Assembly (NCBI RefSeq): GCF_035083965.1
Contig: NC_089735.1
Span: 10,690,001 to 10,754,000, forward strand
Direction of reading: 5' to 3'
Origin: Branchiostoma lanceolatum
Taxonomy: Eukaryota; Chordata; Leptocardii; Amphioxiformes; Branchiostomatidae
Length of the DNA stretch: 64,000 bases
In this document: piece after piece, positions 49,901 to 61,900 of the stretch
Numbering within the stretch: the stretch's first letter is position 1
How the letters are laid out: each line of letters opens with the position of its first letter
Notes under the pieces: generated by a model
Told to the model about the DNA's origin: nothing
Databases searched by the model: none
The model's input: the letters and a program-made list of their open reading frames with translations, nothing else
Position numbers and translations under genes: made by a program

Positions 49901-52900
49901 AATTAGTATAATTGGCACATCATTATGTATATCTCTGTCTATGCTACCTGCATACTAAGTATCATATTGACAGTCCTATAATTTTCCAATTAGATGAGAT
50001 TTTGCATTAATTATGCAAATTAGGAATTTATTTGCATAATTGGTATCTGTCGATGACCCACTTTCCATAAACTACATACGTTACATGTATTTGAGTCTTC
50101 TGATGGAAAACACTGCAACTATAGATTTTCCTCATTAGCTATGCAAATTAAGTCCTAATTAACATGATTTGCACTTCATTGTGTACATCTCTGTCTAAGC
50201 TACCTGTATGCTAAATATCATGGAAATCCGTCGATCCTTTGTTCAGTTATTCTCCTTAGAAGATTTTCATGATAACGCCCCTGCAGTTCCAGAGCAAGCT
50301 GCTAGGGGGCACAAACCCACACCACGTCTTCATTACACCACAAGCTATCTGCCACCAAAAAATTGGTGGCACGTCCAGGTCAAGAGATACAAAAATGGAA
50401 TTTCTGCTGCAGTACCAAGGTCACATACCAGGGGGCCAAAAAGCGACCTTGAATTTCGGCTTCACAACACCTGCCTACATACCAAATATCATCGCAATCC
50501 ATCAAGAGGTTCTTGAGTTATGCTGACTACAGTAGTCCGGAAACACAAACAGACAAACAAACAGACAAACACACAGACACATCCAAAACAATATCTCCAT
50601 TTTTCATGGAGATAATTAAGTGACACCCCTAGCAGCCTTCCTAGCTATAGGTCCTCTAGGTTCATAGTCCAAAAGTCCATTTAGTGGCATGATCAAAATC
50701 TGTAAGGCTTAGCTCACATTCAAGATCTGCTACTAAATCTGAACATACCACTACAGTCTGTGGACTATGGTCTTCAGAAGTTAATATAATTGCATTGGGT
50801 CTAAATAAGCAACTAGTTTCTACCCTTAGTTAACAGAGTTTCTTTTATTACCTGCATAACTCTTTACTAAAGGAAAACATAACTTTCATCAACAGACAAA
50901 AATTACCATCACAATGATGAATAAACATTATGTATTTTAGAATACTTAAAGTATATACATGTACCAGGCTCACCTTCTTAAAGTAGTCCCCAATCTCGAA
51001 CTCGCTCTTCTGTTGGGCGATCTCTTCTTTCACTTCCGAGTAAGTGTCATTGATGATCGCCAAGAACATATTCTAATGAACATAAAAAATACAAAGATTA
51101 TTGCTGACCATGTATACTGAGCATCTAACAAGATTTCTATATATTGCAAATGAATTTATTAAAAATACACTACACAATATCCGTAAACTTGCAGCACTGT
51201 TAATAAGCAAGTTTATGATTTAAAATGCAATGTGATGCACTGTGCATAATATGTCAAAGTTTGACAGCCCCTGAAACATAAACAAAAAATGTCTAGACAT
51301 GTATTACGCGTGATCTAGACAAGTACTGTTTACAGCTTGTAAGGGGCCTTCACCTTTGACATTGTATGTGCATTTCAAATCGTGAGCTGTCTTATTGACA
51401 TTAGGACTCACCAATAGGACGAAGAAAACCAACAAGATGTATGTGATGAAGAACATGGGACCGAGGACACGGTTAGCTTCCTCCAGAGCGTTGAAGTCAA
51501 AGTCACCCAGGATGATACGGAACAGGGTGAAGCTGGAAATAATCGTAAACAATGGCGTTACTGTAAGGAAAGGAAAGTGATCTTGATCCAGTTTAGCTTA
51601 CTGAAGAGCTTATCTTCCACTGGTCATGAGAGAGAAGACAGACGCTATGTACAGTATTTACAGGTTCATTGTACCGGGGAAATTTCCTAGCTCTCTTCCA
51701 CAAGCACAATGAACATTGGACCACGGCTTAACGTCCCATCCTAAGCACAATGAACATTGGACCACGGCTTAACGTCCCATCCTAAGCACAATGAACATTG
51801 GAGCACGGCTTAGCGTCCCGTCCTAAGGACTGTGACCCTTTCCTATAGCGTGCATGTCGGGTGAGCAACACAGCCGGGATTGAACCCGGAGCTTCTAGTT
51901 CCAGAGGTAAGATCGCTAACCACTGGACTATGCAAGCACTGTAAATTCCTTGTTTTCACAGGAGACTTAGTTTCGAAGTAGGAGTGCAAAGAAGGTTTTT
52001 GTGATGGAGACAATACTGGTAGCACAAAAGAACATACTTGTGGTGATATGATTTCACTGTGGAGAGGTCACCACAAAAATAAAACCACTGCAAACATTTT
52101 AAGATTTACAGTAATCAAGCAAAGTGAAGACTATTTTAGACTGTACTTACATGGCGTCTGGGAAGGTGCTGAAGTCCTTCACCTGAGTGCCGAACACCAG
52201 GTAGCCCAGCTGGGCGTAGGCAAAGAAGATGATGAAGAACATCACCAGGAAACCGGCGATGTCCTTAGCACAGCGGGCAAGGGTGGAGGACAGCTGTGTC
52301 ATCGTCTTGTTGAAGCTGATGTACTTGAATACCTAGGGAACAAGAAAAGACGCCTTCACTCTCAGGACCACAAAAGGAAAGATTTCCACCTTCAGATGAC
52401 AGACTAAATTTAGGGCCAGGCAAATACTGTAAATGCAGAAATGTTCGTGGGGATTTAATTTCGCAGTAAGGAGAAAATGGAGTGTTTGCGCTGGTTTTGA
52501 CTTCGCGTTTGAAACAATAGTAGCGCTACAGTCACACAATGGAACGTTTTTTTCAGTGGTTTTGGGGTTAAGAGTTCACTGCGATAACTGTGAACATAAA
52601 ATCACCGCAAACATTTCTGCATTTACAGTACCGACATGGAAGTTTCTGTACCTTGATCCAAGCAAAGAACACGGTGATAGCCACCATGTCGTTGTAGATA
52701 CCCTGGGCCCAGGCCAGGAACTCGAAGTCAGCGTACGTCTCCGGACTTTCCAGGAGCTGATCCAACAATTCCTCCACCTTCAAGGTCCGGTAGACGTTAA
52801 AAGCAATGGCAGCCAATGACAGCTAGCGAAAGGAAGAAAAAAACAATGTCAGCACATGTATGTTAAATGCAATGTACCTTTTGCTCATGAAAATGTGACA

Positions 52901-55900
52901 AAGTTACGACATGCCGGACAACACATTGTAACTGAGAATTTGTCAGGTGCTTTACTTTAACAGTTTTTCTCCCTCAATATGATCACTACATTTCAACTGA
53001 CAAATCACTTTCCACTTCTGTCCCTGCTTCATATCAAAGAAGTAAAAGAATCATTTTTTTCTTTTTCTAGAACTTGTTTAAGTGAGCAATAGCCACTGAA
53101 AGTAGACAAAGTCAATGACAAAAATAGACTGCAAAGCTTAACAGTTAGTAGACAGTGGTTTCGTTTCATGGTATTTGAAGTTTGTGATTGAAACAATTCA
53201 GCAGTATGTACAGCAAAATAATAAAACACATATTCACAATGATATAATATTCCATAGTAAGAGGTCACCACGAAAACTACAAAAATAAACTGCAAACATT
53301 TCCAATACTGTAAATCACTTTAATATAGCGGTCAGTAATTTTAGCGGTTGGGGGACAAGGGAGAAGTTCACTGCATTTAATTCTAACGGCGGGAACAAAC
53401 ATTACTGTCTCAAATATTAGTGATCAAATATTTGCGATAATGAAATTTAGCGATTGACTAGTGACCGTTAAATTAGCTAAAATAAAGTTACAGTTAACAA
53501 ATCAAGAAATACAGTACTTACAAGGATGACCGTGACATCCAAAATGTTGGAAAAACTCTTGAAGTACCCCAGCCTGTGGCGCTTGATCTCCAGGGCCTCC
53601 TCTATGATGTAGTAGATGATGAAAAGGACGTACAGACCCTCGCACGCCATGATGAAGAAGTCGTAGTTCGTCACGTACCGCAGGAGCTTCACCGTGCGGA
53701 AGTTGAACGACGGGATGAGTCCGCCGGTCGGTGGAAACTCGGCAGTCAACCTGTGGCAGAAAGACGATTTAAATCAGTACTGCAAACTGTGAAATGATTC
53801 GGTAAGCTCAAAATACAGGCTTTGAAGAACCAATTATGGCCTTAATAGCATAGATACCTATCGTTAGGAGTGGGAATGGGAGATAATAACAATGGTTTAT
53901 CCTGTATCATTTACATCATCTTTGCTATAGAACAAAATAGCATCACAGATTCTACTGAGGGAGTACTGTAAAATTTAAAATTCTAGCTGTAACTGTTAAC
54001 TCAACATATGTCTTCAATTGTGCTAATACCATCTAATTCATTTTAGCTCAAAATACAAAATGCAACTTTTCCATGACACAAAAAAAGCGCCACAAACCTA
54101 TAATGAATTTACAGTAACTAGCCCTGTGATTGGATACAGCCTAAGCACACAAAGTTGCCTGTACCGACCTGACCACACAGAACAGGTTGATGTTGGCGTT
54201 GTAGACCGTGAAGTCAATGAAGACCACACGGGTGCCACGATCGGTCCACAGGTTGGTGAACAGCTCCAGGATCTTGGCCTCGCTGGCCGGCCGGGTCAGG
54301 TTCAAGTCCTGGATGTAGCCGTTGCCCGCGTAGCTCGTGAGCTTACCCCGATGTCCCGAGCCATCGATCTCATCCGAGTCCTTGTGGAACCACCTGTGTG
54401 ACGACAGACAATTGAGGATGTTAACACTCTCTGGATACTTTTTTTTCTAATTTGCACATTTGTTGCAGGCCACTATACAATTTTGATGTAGTGGACTTTC
54501 CAAGTTGGCTATGACAGAACCAACTGCCAACAAGAATCTAAGACATCATTTCGCATAACAAATCAACCAATCCTTTTCTTCAATTCTACCTGCTTTACCT
54601 GTATGTAAATATGTTATTATGTGTGTATGTATGTATTTTGTGATGTACATGTAGTGTTTATGAGCCCTGGAAGATTAGCCCCCTAGAGGGGCTAAAGGGT
54701 ATCTCAATAAACTCAACTCAACAAGACAGTTAAATTTTGCACGACTATCCTAAGAATACCATTTCCAATCATACAATGAATGTGACCAGGGCCTTACCAA
54801 CCTGATGAAGCTATAAAGGTAGAACAAAGTGTAGTATGTCACTAAAGGGCTCACCAACCACTAATGGACTTTCTTTAATAAAGTTCAATTAAGTCAAAGA
54901 AACTTACGCATCCCAGGTCACGGTGGTGTTGTCGCCTTTCAGGGCAAGCCCGAACGGGTCTTTCTCTTCCACCGCCTCGGAGTAGGAATCGAAGCATTCT
55001 AGAATCTCGTCCTTGAAGTCCTCGTGGACGGCGCACGAATCATTCCTCACCTAGGATTGGGCGCGAGAAATGTCAACACACTCCAAAATATCTTAAACTT
55101 TGAAATGAACAGCTTTAAATTGCAGTTAAAATTCATGAAGAATAGAATAGATTTCTTAAGTTTCTGGAATTCAGTTCTTGAGTATGTAATAAAGTTATCA
55201 TCACAAATGGTTTGGGTGTAGCAAGTCCTTCAGCATGATACACTGTAAAGCATAAATTGAAGTGAGGCCTGAGGTTTTATTTTCAAGGTGAACACTGAAC
55301 TGCGATAGAATGACACTTCCTATATACATTTCCATGGGTTGTTTCAACAGGAAACTACAAGACGAAATTAAAGTAAATGCATTTACATTGACCAGTTGAT
55401 GCCACTTGCCTGACAAATTTGTGTATTACACAGAAGGGCAGTTACCAATTGACCAATTTAAATAACATTCCTGTCATAAATTCCTATATCCTTACAAATC
55501 ATGGGATCCAAACGAAATACCATGCCTTGAGCTAAAAGGAAAAAGTTGTAGCATCTTCTAATACCTTGATCTGTCTAATGCGAGGCACTCCCAGCATCTT
55601 GTTCTCGTAGTAGATGTACGCTCCGCTGACGTTGTTCTGGTTGTACCACTTGGTCCAGTACAGGCCATCCAGCAGGGGGCCACGTGAGAACTGTAACATA
55701 GGCAGTCAGTTACATTTCAAATATCCAAGATAGAGCTTTTCCATACCAATGAAGCAGGCAGGTGCTGACCACCGTGTTCTATTTTCAATGGACTGTTGTT
55801 GAGGCATTTTGTTTTGGGATTCTCTTAATTGTGGTTACTTGAGGGGTTTTTTTAATTTACAAAGGCATTGACACCGCGCATAACTTTTAATTCGAGAAGG

Positions 55901-58900
55901 CTGACTTCGCATAGGCACCATTTAAGCTTTAGTTAGAATGCGCTGATCATGATACATGTTAAATTAAAACAGTTTGGCTACGAATTTCAAAAAGGGCTGA
56001 TTATGTTCTATAAAAAAGAGCAGACAGGCCACCTCTGAAGCAGAGAAGGAAAAAAAATGTGTACTAGATTGAGGGGAGACCGACCTTCCACCAGTCGGCC
56101 ATGGAGGTCATCCCGCGGTAGTTGTTGCTCCCGCTGCCGCAGCACAGGCTGGAGTCCAGGAACAGGTCCTCCATCACCTTGGTGAAGTAGAACATGGTCG
56201 ACCCCATCATACCAAACGTCACTGTGGGAGGAAAACCATGGTAGCAAGGATTGAATAATAGCAACAACAGGCTTTGCCCCTGAGAAGTTGCCAAAATAAA
56301 TTCATTGCAAATCCACCTGCAATGGTTAATCAAAACAATGGTATATAACATAGGTATACGTAACAGAATTTTTAAAAAATGAAATACATACAAATAAAAG
56401 TAGTATAACAATTGCAACCCTTCATATCATAAATCTATTTCTGCTTTTGAAGGGTTTTGAGACAGTTCAATTCTGTAGGCAGTAGAAAAGGAATTATTGA
56501 ACGTTTTGGTAGATAAATGGGTTGGGCTACTTAAAAAGGAAGACAGTTTTTTTGTTGATTTGTAAGATGTGAAAAGATTTGGGGATTTATGAGATCTCTT
56601 TGAACGACTTATTTCTTTCAACTTCAACTAGTTCAAGAGAGTATTGGGGACATTGGCAGATAAAATGCATCTTAACTTATTCATAGATTTATTCCATATC
56701 CAACCTTTAAGCTAGAATGTATAAAAACTTTAGGCAGCAATGATGATATTTGTTGGTCTATTTCAAAAACCAGCTACACTGTGTAGAAAGATCAAGAAAG
56801 AATCAGACAAATTTCAGATAAACGACTGACAATACAGCAGTGCCCCCTAGGTGAAAGGAAGTGTACTGCAAATCAACATCTTTATGCTTGACTTGGAAGA
56901 GTCAAAAGCAATGAGTGGCATGTTTCAAGAATATTCTTGCATATTTTTTGGGGGGGACATGCAGATTGTACTATTTCTTAAGCCTTTGAACATGCAAATT
57001 GTACTTTTCTTAAGTTTTTGAGTAACATTTGCAGACGTTCACAGCTATAATCTGGACTCTTGTGCTTCATGTTATTACAACAACTACAAAATGTATCACC
57101 ACTCGAGCACTTACAACTTAACGTCAACTGTCATTTCAGGCACCAAAGATCTCGTATCTCCTCATAAAATATTCAAGAGTCCATTGTGTGACGAACAATG
57201 GGGATGAAATAGGCTCAGCATATTTCTCCAGGGAATATATCAATCACCCTGCATAGCAACACACTAACATTGCAGTGTCAAAAGTCCTTGTATTCTTTAA
57301 GAGACTTTTTTTCGAAAGTCTTCAAATTTGTTTTTGTTTCGCATACTGGGTTCAGTCGGGAAACATAACTAAATCTAGCAAATACTGGTATTTTCTTTGT
57401 CGTGGTTCCTTCTATGCAGGAAAACTAATTCATCTGAAGTTAGGGACAGTTTGAATCAAGAACTTTTGTCACATCCCCTCAACAACTGAAGAGTTCTAGA
57501 AGGTCTCAATTGCTCATTTGGTGGTAAGGTGTGGTGACAGTGGGGAGAATTGAAACTTTGATCGCTATGCTGCATCGATCCTGAGAAGATACTTGGTTGC
57601 GTTACAGAGTGTAAATTTCACAAGAAACTACATGCAATGTAGCACAAATCGTGTCTATGTACATTCGTAGACCGATTCATTAACTTTGGATTGAGAAAAC
57701 ATGCATCAAATTTGAGGAATTTCGCACAAGAACAGGATAAAACTTGTGATGTTTCGAAGAAAAGATAGCTTTCAAGAGGTGCTACTCAAAATTGATCCAG
57801 ATAGTATAACAGTAATGCACAAATACATTCGAGAGATGATTCAACAGCTATGAAATTTTTATGTTGCAACACACCAGCCTTTTGTTGCGCAACCTTCATT
57901 TGTTAAAAGGTGGGTTTTGGTGGACACACGCCTTCTTCTGTGCACCATACCTACGCACGAGATCAATCCGGAATTGTCTTCTTCGACCACCGCTCATGAA
58001 AAATTCAGGTGTTGTTACAGTGTTTCATAAATAATAAATGAGATCCCAAGGATGTGGCAAACATTTCTTCCATCAGAACTTAAGGTATACAATGGTTTCA
58101 ATAACTCAATTTTTCTCAAACGTTCTGAGTCTCTCAAAATAAAACACAACCAATGATGTCATATCACTTTTTATGAGAAGTAAATTGTGTTTTTGTGACA
58201 CTACCTGAACAAAAATTTGGTTCAGAGATCAGTTTTAACTTTTTATCACTTTTTTTTTTAATTGAAGAACTAGAAATTCTAAAGAACTCATGGAGTACCA
58301 CATTTTCTAATTACAGTAAGCTTTAACTTTTCGTATCCCACGAAAGTACTAAAGACGGATTTCAACATGCATACATGTAGGTTTTTCTGATGCTTAATTT
58401 AAAAGACATTTTCCCCAGGATTTTTTCCTCGCTGACAAGTTTTGTAGTCGGTTCCGAATCGAGAGAGCATACCGTAGCTAAAACAGGAAACTTCAGCATT
58501 AGCATCCTCGCTCTTTCATCACTGGATTATTCTTCTCCAATTCCACCGAAAAAAATCTCAGCCAATAGACTGTTTCCAAGCTAATACTTTTTTGCAATAT
58601 TATACTGAGCTCGGACATGCACTAGTTCTGCCCAAAAGCTGCCACATGCCTCATATGCAATTAGTGTAACAGAGAAGACGACTTAGCGACCAACTTTCAT
58701 GGCCATTTCAACCACTGGTTGTGTCAGTAAACTACAATCGCATCCTTAGCACATCGTAAGGCACTGTAAAATATGGTTGAAAATGTGTAAACATTGAAGT
58801 GGAGAAGGCAGTGCCTGGTACATATAGACTATACAGTACACGGCTCGAAATACTCGGTATGCACTTTTACGCAACCAACAGTGGATTGGGATCCGTGCCC

Positions 58901-61900
58901 CAAATTTTTTACTGTAGGTCCACCTCGATACTCGTGCAGGGTTACGTACGTAGTATTCAATGTTGCACACCCAATTTTTTTCTGTTTTAATTTAAAATTA
59001 AAATTTCGATGTTGGGTGCACCAGTGCATCATTTCTCTGACTGTATACAGGAGAATTTGATCTGGATACCCGAGTCACGCTGCCCGGTTCCATATGGGCG
59101 ATGTTGCATAGAATGGTTCTTTTCACAAGAAGTCTACCGCTCCATTGAATTGCGCATTTCCTTTAAAAAAATAAAGGATATGAGTTTACTTCTTTTTACA
59201 GAAATTTCCTAGAATTTGACAAACACCCAGTTACTGTACACAAGTTGACATTTCGGTCTAAGAAACCAGTCAAAGTTAACAAAGTAGGCCAACATTCTTG
59301 AAATTCAAAGCTGCTGTGGATCTAAATGGCAGAGCTACGCTTTGTATGATTTTTGTAAGGTGTTGAAATAAAGCTACCATTCAATTTCTCAAATAGGTAT
59401 TCCTTCCAGCAAACACCCTTAAATGTCCTTGGCTTGGTGTGTCATTACAGTGAAAAAATTGCCTATAAAATCAATTGTCTAGAAAATTGCCCATAACAAA
59501 ATATAGGTGCAAAAATATTTCAACTTTTACGAACACTGTACAAGAAAAAAAGACATTGCAACCTTTTAATTGTCATGTTGGTTTATCCACGAAATTCAGG
59601 TGTTTATGTGATAAAAACTACTATCGGCTAACAATTTCTACTAAACATCGTGAATGTCACTTTTTACACAAAATGTGTTTCCACATCACAGCACGAGAAC
59701 AAAGACTACAAGGTTGGAACACTTCAAACCCTTTCACAATCCTCTGACAAGTTGGTCAATCGCTTGTGTACCCAAGCAAAATGACAAAACCTTGAGTGCC
59801 ATTCCCATGCCCTTGGTTAAAACCTGATGCACTTCTCCTATTCAGGACTTGCTATCGATACGCGATGTCGAACAAAACCTATGATTAAGTTTCCCGACTT
59901 TCCAGTGTAGGGAGCCAGATGTTCTATCACTATCTAAACATCTTTCTGCATAACTGACCACCCCATAGGCAGACCACAGGGGCTACTAAAATAGATCACT
60001 ACCACATACACTTTCCCTCGAAGAATAAAGCAGAAGGTTTCATTTATAATCTTTTGTCAAATCGCTGCTTATAGGGATGTGTACTATATACCTGGTATCG
60101 GTACACAGCACAATACTGCAAAAATCATTAAGGTACTGGAGAAAAATACCAGAACTTCAATATACCAGAACAGTGCGCAAATAGTTTAGCACTGAAGTAT
60201 CCCAGTGTACTTATTTCGTGACTAAATATGTGTTATTCCTACCACAAAGATCAAAATTTATCACCGGAATAAAAGACGAAAAAAGTGTATGGGCGTTGAA
60301 ATGAGTGCAATCTTTGAATCAACGTTTTGAATTTGAGGTTCTCTTGCAAGCACGAGATACCAAAATTCCAAAAACCTTCTTAATCTTTGTCATCATCGAA
60401 GACCATGTAGGCTATCTTGTTGAACTGTTCAGGACCTGGTATGTACAGGAATAGGTGCAGACCTGTACTTAACCTTCTCCCTGCTACCTAACTCTGTAAC
60501 CAATAGAGAATGGGGTGCCAAACGGCTACTTCAGTGTGCTAAAGGTTAAACCTCTGTACCTAAACCTGACACTACTTTTAGATATGTAGCCCTACTGCTT
60601 GGAAAAACTTTTTTTAGCATCAAAAGTTTTAAACCTGAAGTTTAATTCCACTCTTCAACACAATTAACTTTTTACTTGTGATTTTTCCCAAAGCATTTTC
60701 AAACTCAATTTCTCCGCCAGACCTAATACTAATCCACTTAACTGCATGGTTGTGGTTTTCATCAATCCACAGTCGTAACAAAAACAGTCGGCTCCTTTTC
60801 CAGTGGTGTGTCCTTATATGTTCAGGTATGGGAGTCAGGCACAAACCTGTCGTCTAAATTGTCAGCCTTTCTTACAAATGGGCTCCCGATGGACTAATCA
60901 TGAGATAATCTGAACTATTTCTGGCTCGTAATACAAATACTTCTGCTTATCATTCTTTATTTGATATTTCATAAATCAATACATATATTTAGAAACTTAC
61001 ATTCAAGTCGCACACATAAGCTACTAAAGACTTTATGATACACATTTAAAGTGGGGAAAAAAAGGAAAGAAAAGTTTGTAACTTCTACTTCAGAACTTTT
61101 TCAGTCTATCTATGTTTCACCAAACAGAGTCATAACGCAACATATTGACAAGTAAAAACAAATCTCCTAAATCCTTGTCTTTAAAAAAAGCAATCTTTGA
61201 CATGCACCAAAATAGGAACAATATGAGACATCAACAATGATCTATACATGTATCATAGGTGCTTGGTAAGAATAGGGGATAGAAGTTCCTTGCACGCAAT
61301 ACAGACAGCTACACAAAGTGAGTGAGTGACGGTAGACTTAGTTGTGTGACACCTGTAACAGAGATGGAGTGTCTGACGTCAGAGAAGAAGTGAGTCGTGT
61401 CCCAGGGGGAAACAAACTTGTATCCCAAAGGGACCGTGGCGGCAAATGCGTTACACATCTCTAACATGCCATCAGGTACTCACTCACACGCTCCGAATAC
61501 TTAAAGAGAAAGGTGACAAACATGTAGGAACAAAAACATAATCAAGAACAGAGGTTGGAGAACCATGCAGTATAGGTGGAGGTATTTCTTTTCTTTGGTG
61601 CAGAGAGAAGATATGTGGCATGCTGTCCGCTTTCCAGAGCAGTAGACTGAATCTTTTTTCTTGTTTTGCGTCCGATGACGCAGGCAAGTGCCATGGCGAC
61701 TTATGTCCATGGCACGACACCTTCCGTTTGCGAAACGCGTCACCCCTCTAGGGACGGTGTTTTGGTTTCCCATAGGCGAGCGATCAACCGAATTTTAAAC
61801 TTCACGCCACGGGAGGCTTTTAAAAATAGATCTGGCATTTTTTCACTGATAGTTCAAACTACACTAGGCAACTTTTGGACCGCAAAAAAGGTTTCAAAAA

